In this document: in pieces, positions 55,091 to 63,589 of the stretch
How positions within the stretch are numbered: the stretch's first letter is position 1
Layout of the letters: every line of letters begins with the position of its first letter
Assembly: GCF_028548455.1 (NCBI RefSeq)
Contig: NZ_JAQQLF010000004.1
Span: forward strand, 62,001 to 126,000
Length of the DNA: 64,000 bases
From: Vogesella aquatica
Lineage (GTDB): Bacteria; Pseudomonadota; Gammaproteobacteria; Burkholderiales; Chromobacteriaceae
Direction: 5' to 3'
Program-made: the position numbers and the translations under genes
Notes under the pieces: generated by a model
What the model saw: the letters and a program-made list of their open reading frames with translations, nothing else
Databases searched by the model: none
Told to the model about the DNA's origin: nothing

Positions 55091-56242
55091 ATGCACCCGG
55101 ATCAGCTAGAACCCGCCCTGGCCGCGCTGGCGGCCGAGCACCGCCTGCGCCAGCGCCACGCGCTGCACAGCCCGCAAGGCCCACGCGTCAATATTGATGG
55201 CCGCGACTACCTGGCCTTTGCCAGCAACGATTACCTGGGCCTGGCCAACCACCCGGCACTGAAGCGCGCCATGCAGCAGGCTATTGAGCAGTGGGGCGTG
55301 GGCGCGGGTGCTTCCGAGCTGGTGGCCGGCCACTTTGCTATCCAGCAGCAGGCCGAAGCCGCCCTGGCCGACTGGGTAGGCTGCGAGGCTGCGCTGGTGT
55401 TCGGCTCTGGCTATGCGGCCAACCTGGGGGTGATTACCAGCCTGGTGGGTCGCGGCGACGCGGTGTTTGCCGACAAGCTCAACCATGCCTCGCTGAACGA
55501 TGCTTGCGTGCTGTCGCGCGCCGATTTCCAGCGCTTTCGCCATAGCGACCTGGCGCATCTGGAAGCACTGTTGCAAAAAACCCCAGCCCGGACGCGGCTA
55601 ATTGCCGTGGACGCGGTGTACAGCATGGATGGCGACGAGGCGCCATTGCGCGAGCTGCTGGCGCTGGCCGAGCGCTACGATGCCTGGCTTTATCTGGACG
55701 ATGCCCACGGTTTCGGCCTGCTGGGCGAAGGGCGCGGTGCGTTGGTGGAATACGCCTTGCATCACCCGCGCGTGGTGTACATGGCCACGCTGGGCAAGGC
55801 TGCCGGGGTCGCCGGCGCCTTTGTGGCGGGGAGCCATGCTTTGGTGCAGTGGCTGGTTAATACCGCCAGGACGTATATTTTCACCACCGCGCATCCCCCG
55901 GCGCAGGCGGCGGCCATTCTGGCCAGCCTGCAGGTGATGCAGCAGGAGGGCTGGCGACGGGAGCAAGTGCAGCAGCATATTTTGACATTACGACAATTTA
56001 TGCAGGATAAATCTTTGCGATTGCTCTCTTCCCGTTCGCCAATTCAAGCGATTATTATTGGCACCAACGAGGCTGCGGTAGGAATGGCTGCCGCCCTGCG
56101 CGAGCGGGGTGTGTGGATACCAGCCATTCGGCCTCCCACGGTACCGGCAGGAACGGCTAGATTGCGCGTTTCCTTGTCGGCGGGTCATACCGCAGGTGAT
56201 CTGGCGGCGCTGTTGGCTGCGCTACAGCAGGTAGCGCGATAA
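55091..56242 (+). CDS. bioF: 8-amino-7-oxononanoate synthase
   Basis: PLP enzyme condensing pimeloyl-ACP/CoA with alanine, 383 residues. FASNDYLGLANHP, WGVGAGASELVAG, DDAHGFGLLGEG and MATLGKAAGVAGAF (PLP Lys) are present. The ATG at 55091 directly abuts a decamer copy (55081-55090) and the likely ribosome site AAAGG (55078-55082) overlaps it by two bases. The upstream frame to 55055 includes the terminator and is unlikely. bioH-bioC lie 3 kb away behind a c-di-GMP gene. Confidence 0.95.
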   Translation: MHPDQLEPALAALAAEHRLRQRHALHSPQGPRVNIDGRDYLAFASNDYLGLANHPALKRAMQQAIEQWGVGAGASELVAGHFAIQQQAEAALADWVGCEAALVFGSGYAANLGVITSLVGRGDAVFADKLNHASLNDACVLSRADFQRFRHSDLAHLEALLQKTPARTRLIAVDAVYSMDGDEAPLRELLALAERYDAWLYLDDAHGFGLLGEGRGALVEYALHHPRVVYMATLGKAAGVAGAFVAGSHALVQWLVNTARTYIFTTAHPPAQAAAILASLQVMQQEGWRREQVQQHILTLRQFMQDKSLRLLSSRSPIQAIIIGTNEAAVGMAAALRERGVWIPAIRPPTVPAGTARLRVSLSAGHTAGDLAALLAALQQVAR

Positions 56243-56331
56243 AGCGGCCGCCCGAAACGCCAAGCAGTAAGACCACACGAGAATAATAGCCACCGCGCGC
56301 TAATGATGACGAGTGGGTCAATAAAGACTGT

Positions 56332-59187
56332 ATGAACAGTACGGCTGATTTTCTGTTTACACCAGAAGAAGCTGCCGAAGCGGCACTGGATTTTTTGTTC
56401 CGCTTGCAGGCTCCTGAAGGTGCAGCAGTTTGGGGGAAACCGGGAACCGTCTGGCAATGCCTTGCCAGCCGGGGAGATTGCACTGGCTTGCCAGTGCCTA
56501 CCGCACTGTCGGGCGAGCTGTCCTGGCAGGCACCGGTGCAGTGCCACCCCCTGGGTAGCCCGGGCCAGCCGCTAGGCTGGCTGTTGTGGCATGGTGCGCG
56601 CCAGGCCGACGAGCTGACCCGGCGCCTGGCGGTATTGCTGTCCGGCCACCTGGTGGCAGGCAGCGTGCAGGGCGAGCTGGCCGTGGCCCGTACTACCCAC
56701 GAAGCCCTGCTGGAAATCAGCCGCCTGGCCAACCACGCCGACAGCGTGGACGACTTTTTGCCGCGCATGCACCGCGCCGTCAGCCGCCTGATGCCGGCAG
56801 ACAATTTCTATATCGCCCTGTTTGACGAAGAAGCCGGGCAGATCCGCTTCCCCTATTTTGTTGACCAGCATGAGCCCGCGCCGCCAGACGTTGGCCGCGC
56901 CTACCCGCTGCGCGGGCCCAGTGCCTCGCTGACAGCGTGGTTAATCCGCGAAAACCACTTCTTGCTGCTCAAGGGCGACGAAATCCGCGTGCTGTGCCAG
57001 CGCGAGCGCATCCGCTTCATGGGCGTGCCGCCGCACTGGTGGATGGGCATGCCACTGGTCAGCGGGGCGGGCAAGGTGATGGGCGCGGTGGTGGTACAGG
57101 GCTACGACAGCGGCTACACGCCCGTACTGGCGGACGAATCCACCTTTTTGTACGTGGGCCACCATATTTCCTGCGCGCTGGACCGCCTGCTGTATCGCGC
57201 GCACCTGGAGCAACAGGTGTGGCAGCGTACCAGCGAGCTCGAAGGCATCAACGCGCGCCTGCGTGCCGAAGTCGTCGAGCGCCAGCGCAGCGAGCAGCTG
57301 CAGCACATGCTGTTCCGCATTGCCGAGCTGTCCAATACCAGCCTGTCGATGGAAGCCTTCTTTGTCGGCCTGCACCGTTTGTTGTCCGAATTCATCGATG
57401 CCAGCAACTGCATGGTGGCGCTGTACGACCAGAGCCGCGACGAGCTGAGCTTCCCGTATTGCTCCGACCTGCGCCTGGCCGAGCTGTCGCCGCGCGCGCC
57501 GGGCCGCGGCCCGGTAGAGCAGGTGCTGCATAGCGGCCGCCCGCTGCTGCTGGCCGACATGCACAGCCACCCGCTATTCGGCCTGCAGAACGATAACGGC
57601 ACGCCGCCGCATAGCTGGCTGGGCGTGCCCTTGTACAGCGGCAATATGCTGCGTGGTGTGCTGTCGGTGCAGAGCTACCAGGACAACACGCGCTACAGCT
57701 GGCGCGACCAGGAAATCCTGGAGTTTGTGGCCAACCATATCGGCAGTGCGTTGGCGCGCGTGCAGGCGCTGGATGACCTGCAGCGGGCCTACGTCGACCT
57801 GGAGCAGCGTGTACGCGAGCGCAGCGACGCACTGGATGCGGCCAACGCCCAGCTGCAGCACGACAGCCTGCACGACCCGGTGACCAAGCTGCCCAACCGC
57901 AACCATTTCTCGCGCGTGCTCAAGCGCAGCTGGGACCACTTCCAGCTGGCGCCCGAGCAGCGCTTTGCCGTCTTGCTGATCGACCTGGACCGCTTCAAGC
58001 TGGTCAACGATACGCTGGGCCACCTGATTGGTGACCAGCTGCTGGTAGAAGCCGGCCAGCGCATCCGCCAGAGCCTGCGCTTTGGTGACTTCATGGCGCG
58101 CCTGGGCGGCGACGAATACGCCGTACTGCTGGCCTCGGTAGACGATATGGCCGAGTGCGAACAGGTCGCCCGTGACCTGGTGGCCGCCTTCGAGCGCCCT
58201 TTTGTATTGTCAGGCCGCGAGGTGTTTTCCACCGTCAGCGTGGGCGTGGTACTGGCCAGCAAAGAGCACTACAGCCGCGCTGAAGACCTGCTGCGCGACG
58301 CCGACCACGCCATGTACCGCACCAAACAGAATGGCCGCCACGGCTATACCCTGTTCAACCACGCCCTGCGCTGCAACCAGGCCGACCAGCTGGCGCTGGA
58401 AGCCGAGCTGCGCCATGCGTTGTCCAACGGCGGCGAGCTGGTGCCGTACTACCAGGCCATTGTGGATAGCCACAGCGGCCGCCTGGCCGGTTTCGAGACG
58501 CTGGTGCGCTGGCATCACCCCGAGCTGGGCATGATCGCGCCGGGTGTGTTCCTGCCCATGGCCGAGGAAAGCGGGCTGATCCTCAAACTGGACCGCTACA
58601 TGATAGAGCGTGCCTGCGCCCAGCTGGCCCAGTGGTACGCCGACGGCACCATTACCCACGAAGTGTGCCTGCACATCAACCTGTCCAGCGCCCACTTCCA
58701 CGACACCAAGCTGGTGGACTGGATGCTGCGCCTGATTCAGCAGCATCAGCTGCCGCCGGGCACCCTGCACCTGGAAGTGACCGAGAGCGCGCTGATCGAC
58801 GTGCCCGACGTGGCCATCGAAGTGATGCGCCAGCTCAAGACCCACGGCATTTGCCTGGCGCTGGACGACTTCGGCACCGGCTACTCGGCGCTGTCCTACC
58901 TGCACCGCTACCATTTCGACGTGCTCAAGATCGACCAGGCCTTCGTGCGCGAGGTGCATTGCCAGGAGGAGTCCATCGCCATCGTGCGTGCCATCGTGGC
59001 CTTGGCCGAGGCGCTGGGTATGGACGTGGTGGCCGAGGGCGTGGAAACCGAGGTACAAGTGCGTGCACTGCGCGAGCTGGGTTGCCCGCGCCTGCAAGGC
59101 TACTACTTTGCCCGCCCGGCTCCGGCCGCCGAGCTGGACTGGCTGCGCCTGGCCGGCATGCCGGCCGAGCTGGCGCGCAGCGCCTGA
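56332..59187 (+). CDS. GAF-GAF-GGDEF-EAL c-di-GMP protein
   Basis: Large cytoplasmic signalling protein, 951 residues, no clear membrane segment. An N-terminal unassigned part (1-115), a first GAF (about 130-280), a coiled linker with WQRTSELEGINARLRAEVVERQ, a second GAF (about 325-480), GGDEF with GGDEY at 592-596 and LIDLDRFKLVNDTLGH, then EAL whose signature reads ETL (from residue 722) with LDDFGTGYSALSYL, VLKIDQAFV and VVAEGVETE. The cyclase and phosphodiesterase sites both look usable. It lies between bioF and bioH in the same direction. Confidence 0.92.
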   Translation: MNSTADFLFTPEEAAEAALDFLFRLQAPEGAAVWGKPGTVWQCLASRGDCTGLPVPTALSGELSWQAPVQCHPLGSPGQPLGWLLWHGARQADELTRRLAVLLSGHLVAGSVQGELAVARTTHEALLEISRLANHADSVDDFLPRMHRAVSRLMPADNFYIALFDEEAGQIRFPYFVDQHEPAPPDVGRAYPLRGPSASLTAWLIRENHFLLLKGDEIRVLCQRERIRFMGVPPHWWMGMPLVSGAGKVMGAVVVQGYDSGYTPVLADESTFLYVGHHISCALDRLLYRAHLEQQVWQRTSELEGINARLRAEVVERQRSEQLQHMLFRIAELSNTSLSMEAFFVGLHRLLSEFIDASNCMVALYDQSRDELSFPYCSDLRLAELSPRAPGRGPVEQVLHSGRPLLLADMHSHPLFGLQNDNGTPPHSWLGVPLYSGNMLRGVLSVQSYQDNTRYSWRDQEILEFVANHIGSALARVQALDDLQRAYVDLEQRVRERSDALDAANAQLQHDSLHDPVTKLPNRNHFSRVLKRSWDHFQLAPEQRFAVLLIDLDRFKLVNDTLGHLIGDQLLVEAGQRIRQSLRFGDFMARLGGDEYAVLLASVDDMAECEQVARDLVAAFERPFVLSGREVFSTVSVGVVLASKEHYSRAEDLLRDADHAMYRTKQNGRHGYTLFNHALRCNQADQLALEAELRHALSNGGELVPYYQAIVDSHSGRLAGFETLVRWHHPELGMIAPGVFLPMAEESGLILKLDRYMIERACAQLAQWYADGTITHEVCLHINLSSAHFHDTKLVDWMLRLIQQHQLPPGTLHLEVTESALIDVPDVAIEVMRQLKTHGICLALDDFGTGYSALSYLHRYHFDVLKIDQAFVREVHCQEESIAIVRAIVALAEALGMDVVAEGVETEVQVRALRELGCPRLQGYYFARPAPAAELDWLRLAGMPAELARSA

Positions 59188-59282
59188 TCCCGACGCCCCT
59201 GTCTGGCTGCCTGCCGGGCAGGGCGGTATCTTTCCGCCGCCTTTATTGCGAAAATGCCGCTTTGCCCCCATATGGCTGTTCC

Positions 59283-60047
59283 ATGAGCCTTTTCATTGAA
59301 ACCCACGGTCGCGGCCCGGATGTGGTGCTACTGCACGGCTGGGGCCTGCACGGAGGCGTGTTCGACCGCGTAGCGGCCAACCTGGCCGCTGACTTCTGTG
59401 TGCATCGCGTCGACCTGCCCGGCCACGGCGCCAGTGCCGCTGTCGACATTTTCCATCCCGACCCGATCGCCGCCACGCTGGCCGAACGCTTTCCCCTGCC
59501 GGTGCACGTGGTAGGCTGGTCGCTGGGTGGCCTCATTGCCCAGCACTGGGCAGCGCGCTACCCGTCGCTGGTGAAGAGCCTGGCGCTGATTGCCACCAGC
59601 CCGCGCTTTGTGCGCGACGACAGTTGGCCGCACGCGCAGCAGCGCAGCGCCATCGAGGGCGTGGGCGCCAGCCTGGACAGCCAGTTCGAGCTCACGCTGG
59701 AGCGGTTCCTGGCCTTACAGATGCTGGGTGCCCCGGCGGCGCGGCAAACGCTGGCCGACCTCAAGGCGCAGCTGTTTTCGCACGGCCGCCCGCAAGGGCT
59801 ATTGCCGGCGCTGGAATGCCTGCTGGCTGCCGACGCGCGGGAACTTGCCGCCGATATCCATTGTCCTGTAGGGCTGTTCTTCGGTGCGCGTGACGCGATT
59901 ACGCCGATAGGCGCTGGCCGCTGGCTGGCCGATGCCCTGCCGGATGCTACCCTGTACGAATTTGCCCAGGCTTCGCATGCGCCGTTCTTGTCACACGAGA
60001 ACGTGTTTATCGACCACCTGCGCCACCACCTGGAACAACACGCATGA
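59283..60047 (+). CDS. bioH: Pimeloyl-ACP methyl ester carboxylesterase
   Basis: Alpha/beta hydrolase removing the methyl group from pimeloyl-ACP methyl ester, 254 residues. LLHGWGLHGGVFD is the oxyanion region, VVGWSLGGLIAQHWA the nucleophile elbow (GWSLGG), and ASHAPFLSHEN holds the catalytic His. Start at 59283 (MSLFIETHG); the longer frame overlaps the EAL gene and is not BioH-like. Its stop overlaps bioC by 4 bases. Confidence 0.95.
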   Translation: MSLFIETHGRGPDVVLLHGWGLHGGVFDRVAANLAADFCVHRVDLPGHGASAAVDIFHPDPIAATLAERFPLPVHVVGWSLGGLIAQHWAARYPSLVKSLALIATSPRFVRDDSWPHAQQRSAIEGVGASLDSQFELTLERFLALQMLGAPAARQTLADLKAQLFSHGRPQGLLPALECLLAADARELAADIHCPVGLFFGARDAITPIGAGRWLADALPDATLYEFAQASHAPFLSHENVFIDHLRHHLEQHA

Positions 60048-60949
60048 GCGAAGCGTTTTACACCGACAAATCCCGCGTCCGCGCCTCGTTCGAGCGCGCT
60101 GCCGCCAGCTACGATTCGGCCGCCGTGCTGCAACGCGAAGTGTGCGACCGCATGGCCGAGCGCCTGGACTACATCAAGCTGCAACCGCAAGTGATCCTGG
60201 ACGCCGGCAGCGGCACCGGTTACGGCAGCGCCGCCTTGCGCCAGCGCTACCCGGACGCGCGCGTAGTGGAGCTGGACCTGGCGCACGCCATGCTGGCCGC
60301 CTCGCGCGAAAAACAGCGCGCCGGGCAGGGCATGCTGTCGCGGCTGTTCAAGCCGCAGCAGCCGTGGCAGCTGTGTGCCGACGTCGAGCGCCTGCCGCTG
60401 GCCGACAACAGCGTGGACATGATCTGGTCCAGCCTCACCATCCAGTGGGTGAACGTGCCGGACCAGGTGTTTGCCGAGTTCCAGCGCGTGCTCAAGCCAG
60501 GCGGCATGCTGATGTTCGCTACCCTGGGGCCGGACACGCTGTTCGAGCTGCGCGAAGCCTTTGGCCACGCCGACGGCGCCACCCACGTGAACCAGTTCAT
60601 CGACATGCACGACCTGGGCGACGCGCTGATGGCGGCGCAGTTCAGCGAGCCGGTGATGGACATGGAAAAAATCGTGCTCACCTACGAGCACGCCCGTGAA
60701 GTGATGCAGGACCTGAAAGCCATCGGTGCCCATAACGCCACCGCCGGCCGTGGCCGCGGCCTGATGGGCAAGCACGCCTGGCAACGCGTGGTGGATGCCT
60801 ACGAGCAGCGCCGCCATAACGGCCAGCTGCCCGCCAGCTACGAAGTGCTGTACGGCCACGCCTGGAAGGGCGAGCCGAAGAAAAAACCGACCATCCTGCC
60901 CGACGGCAGGCAGGTTATCGAATTTACCCGTAACGCGCCCAAGCGCTGA
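60044..60949 (+). CDS. bioC: Malonyl-ACP O-methyltransferase
   Basis: SAM-dependent enzyme that caps malonyl-ACP to start pimelate synthesis, 301 residues. RASFERAAASYDSAAVLQREV is the BioC opening; VILDAGSGTGYGSAAL is SAM motif I and WSSLTIQWVNVPDQVFAEFQRVLKPGG motif III. ATG overlaps the bioH stop (ATGA), so BioC and BioH, which act at the start and end of one cycle, are co-translated. Confidence 0.95.
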   Translation: MSEAFYTDKSRVRASFERAAASYDSAAVLQREVCDRMAERLDYIKLQPQVILDAGSGTGYGSAALRQRYPDARVVELDLAHAMLAASREKQRAGQGMLSRLFKPQQPWQLCADVERLPLADNSVDMIWSSLTIQWVNVPDQVFAEFQRVLKPGGMLMFATLGPDTLFELREAFGHADGATHVNQFIDMHDLGDALMAAQFSEPVMDMEKIVLTYEHAREVMQDLKAIGAHNATAGRGRGLMGKHAWQRVVDAYEQRRHNGQLPASYEVLYGHAWKGEPKKKPTILPDGRQVIEFTRNAPKR

Positions 60950-60960
60950 GAAAAGCCTTT

Positions 60961-61848
60961 ATGTTGTCTGTTCGCCGTTTTGTTGCCCTGTCCCTGCTGG
61001 CAGGCCTGGCCGCCTGCACCACCCCCACCTCTGCCCCGGTAGTGCAGCAGCCGCTGCCCAAGCCCAAGCTGGCTTTTGCCCTGGGGGGCGGTGCCGCCAA
61101 GGGCTTTGCCCACGTGGGGGTGATTCGCGTGCTGGAGCAAAACGGCATCAAGGCCGACATCGTCACCGGCACCAGCGCCGGCAGCATTGTCGGTGCCATC
61201 TACGCCAGCGGCGTGGACGGCGAAGCGCTGCGCTACCGCGCCATGCGCATCAACGAAGACGACCTGAAAGACTTCACCTTTTCCACCAGCGGCTTTCTGA
61301 AGGGCGAGAAGCTGGCCGCGCTGGTGAACCAGCAGGTGGACGGCAAGCGCATCGAACAGCTGCCGCGCAAATTCGGCGCAGTGGTCACCGATCTGGATAG
61401 CGGCGCCCGTGTGGTGCTGAAAAGCGGCGACACCGGCACCGCTGCCCGTGCTTCGGCCGCCATCCCCAATGTGTTCCAGCCGGTTACCATCAATGGCCGC
61501 CGCTACGTGGACGGTGGCCTGGTGAGCCCGGTACCGGTGATGGCCGCCCGCGAAATGGGCGCCGACATCGTGATCGCCGTGGACATCTCGGCCAAGCCCA
61601 CCGGCAAGGCCAGCAGCGGTTTTCTGAGCCTGCTGGACCGCAGCCTGAACATCATGAACCTGACTGCGCTGAATCTGGAGCTGAAGCAGGCCGACGTGGT
61701 GCTGCGCCCTGCCGTGCTGCACATCGGCGCGGCCGACTTTGACGAGCGCGCCAGCGCCATCGCCGAAGGCGAGAAAGTGGCCAAAGCGATGCTGCCGCAA
61801 GTAAAAGCCGCCATCGATAACTGGGTGAAGCGCAAACGTGCCGCCTAA
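60961..61848 (+). CDS. Patatin-like phospholipase lipoprotein 1
   Basis: 295 residues. Lipoprotein-type signal peptide (MLSVRRFVALSLLAGLAACTT; Cys about 19). Patatin fold of the RssA type: LGGGAAKGFAHVGV is the oxyanion loop, GTSAGS (Ser nucleophile) and DGGLVSPVPV (catalytic Asp) complete the dyad. It lies 11 bases after bioC and is overlapped by its own close paralog. Predicted envelope hydrolase; substrate unknown. Confidence 0.9.
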   Translation: MLSVRRFVALSLLAGLAACTTPTSAPVVQQPLPKPKLAFALGGGAAKGFAHVGVIRVLEQNGIKADIVTGTSAGSIVGAIYASGVDGEALRYRAMRINEDDLKDFTFSTSGFLKGEKLAALVNQQVDGKRIEQLPRKFGAVVTDLDSGARVVLKSGDTGTAARASAAIPNVFQPVTINGRRYVDGGLVSPVPVMAAREMGADIVIAVDISAKPTGKASSGFLSLLDRSLNIMNLTALNLELKQADVVLRPAVLHIGAADFDERASAIAEGEKVAKAMLPQVKAAIDNWVKRKRAA

Positions 61849-62842
61849 GCCGCTACCGCGCAGCCTGCGCGCCCTCGCCCCGCTGCTGTTGGCCGCGTGT
61901 AGCAGCGTCACGCCGCCAGCCCAGCCACCTGCGGTAACGCTGCCCGCTACCCCGGCCAGCGCGCCAGTGGCCGAGGCACCGGTGCCCGTTGCGTCGCCGC
62001 CGGCCAAACCCGCTGCGGCCAACCCTGCACCGGCCAAGCCGGCCACGCCAAAAGTCGTGCGCCAGCCGCGTATCGCGCTGGCGCTGGGCGGTGGCGCCGC
62101 CAAGGGCTTTGCCCACGTGGGCGTGATCCGTGTGCTGGAGCAGCAGGGCATCGTGCCAGACATCATCACCGGTACCAGCGCCGGCAGCGTGGTGGGGGCT
62201 ATCTACGCCACGGGTATGAGCGCCGACAAGCTGCGCCGCCGCGCGCTGGCGCTGAACGAAGACGAGCTGAAAGACTTCAGCCTGTCCGGCGGCGGCTTCC
62301 TGAAAGGCGACAAACTGGCGGCGATGGTGAACCGCGAGGTTGGCCGCAAGCGTATCGAACAGCTGCCGCGCACCTTTGCCGCCGTGGCCACCGACTTTGA
62401 CAGCGGCGCGCGCGTGGTCTTCCGCAGTGGCGACACCGGCACCGCGGTGCGCGCCTCGGCCGCCATCCCCAATGTGTTCCAGCCGGTCACCATCCGTGGC
62501 CGCCGCTACGTGGACGGCGGCCTGGTCAGCCCGGTGCCGGTCAGCGCCGCGCGCGAGCTGGGCGCCGATATTGTCATCGCAGTCGATATCACCGCCAAGC
62601 CGGCGCAGCGCAAAAGCGGCGTGCTGGGCACCTTCGACCAGAGCTTGTCCATCATGACCCAGGCCGCGCTGGCCAACGAGCTGAAAGGCGCCGACGTCAT
62701 CCTGCGCCCGCAGGTGCTGGGCCTGGGCGCCGCCGACTTCGACCAGCGCAGCCGCGCCATCCGCGAAGGCGAACGCGTCGGCAAACAGGGCATCCCCGCC
62801 ATCCGCCGCATCATCGCCGCCTGGCAGCAGCGGCAGCGTTAA
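61838..62842 (+). CDS. Patatin-like phospholipase lipoprotein 2
   Basis: 334 residues from a GTG at 61838 inside the end of the preceding gene. Lipobox LLAACSS, then a 40-residue Pro/Ala-rich spacer, then a patatin domain nearly collinear with its neighbour (LGGGAAKGFAHVGV, GTSAGS, SGDTGTAVRASAAIPNVFQP, DGGLVSPVPV). This is a tandem duplicate that has kept its active site and gained a longer tether. Confidence 0.9.
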   Translation: MPPKPLPRSLRALAPLLLAACSSVTPPAQPPAVTLPATPASAPVAEAPVPVASPPAKPAAANPAPAKPATPKVVRQPRIALALGGGAAKGFAHVGVIRVLEQQGIVPDIITGTSAGSVVGAIYATGMSADKLRRRALALNEDELKDFSLSGGGFLKGDKLAAMVNREVGRKRIEQLPRTFAAVATDFDSGARVVFRSGDTGTAVRASAAIPNVFQPVTIRGRRYVDGGLVSPVPVSAARELGADIVIAVDITAKPAQRKSGVLGTFDQSLSIMTQAALANELKGADVILRPQVLGLGAADFDQRSRAIREGERVGKQGIPAIRRIIAAWQQRQR

Positions 62843-62858
62843 GGCGCGGGCTTTACGG

Positions 62859-62888
62859 CGGCAGCGTGCTCGGGCAAGCTGCCGTTTT
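62859..62888 (+). terminator. Weak intrinsic terminator before creB
   Basis: CGGCAGC (62859-62865) pairs with GCTGCCG (62878-62884), followed by TTTT. The loop is 12 bases and the stem only 7 bp. Confidence 0.5.
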
Positions 62889-62908
62889 CCTTGCCGCATG
62901 CCGTTTCC

Positions 62909-63589
62909 ATGTCTGCTTACCGCATCCTGCTGGCCGAAGACGAGCCGGCCATCGCCGATACTTTGCTGTATGCCCTGCAACGCGAGGGCTGGCAGGTGCG
63001 GCACTGCACGCTGGCGCGCGATGCCGAAGCCGCGCTGGCGGCCGAGCCGCCGCAGCTGCTGATCCTGGATATCGGCCTGCCGGACGATAGCGGCCTGGCG
63101 CTGCTGGGCCGTTTGCGCCGCTACAGCGAGCTGCCGGTGATGCTGCTGACCGCCCGTGCCGACGAGGTGGACCGCGTGCTGGGGCTGGAGCTGGGCGCCG
63201 ACGACTACGTGGTGAAACCATTCAGCCCGCGCGAGGTGGTGGCGCGGGTGCGTGCCATCCTCAAACGCAGCCAGCCCGCGGCGGCGGCGGCCAACCCTGG
63301 CGGCCTGTTCTGCCACGAGGCGGCGGCGCGGCGCATCCGCTTTGCCGGCCAGGCGCTGGCGTTGACGCCGTCCGAATACCGCGTGCTGGCCACGCTGCTG
63401 GCACGGCCGGGGCAGGTGTTCAGCCGCAGCCAGCTGCTGGACGCGCTGGGCGAGGCAGCCGAGGACAGCTTCGAGCGTACCATCGATAGCCATATCAAGA
63501 GCCTGCGCGCCAAGCTGCGCCAGGTGCGCGCCGACCTCGACCCCATCGTCACCCATCGTGGCTTCGGCTACGCGCTGGAGCAGGGCTGA
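62909..63589 (+). CDS. creB: CreB-type response regulator
   Basis: OmpR-family regulator, 226 residues from the ATG at 62909. Receiver with LLAEDEPAIADTLL, LLILDIGLPDDSGLALL (phospho-Asp) and YVVKPFSPREVVARVRAIL; winged helix with LTPSEYRVLATLLARPGQVFSRSQLLDAL and GFGYAL. The REVVARVRAIL segment and the paired CreC-like kinase favour CreB. In Pseudomonas and Aeromonas CreBC controls creD and beta-lactamase expression. Its stop overlaps the kinase start by one base. Confidence 0.85.
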   Translation: MSAYRILLAEDEPAIADTLLYALQREGWQVRHCTLARDAEAALAAEPPQLLILDIGLPDDSGLALLGRLRRYSELPVMLLTARADEVDRVLGLELGADDYVVKPFSPREVVARVRAILKRSQPAAAAANPGGLFCHEAAARRIRFAGQALALTPSEYRVLATLLARPGQVFSRSQLLDALGEAAEDSFERTIDSHIKSLRAKLRQVRADLDPIVTHRGFGYALEQG

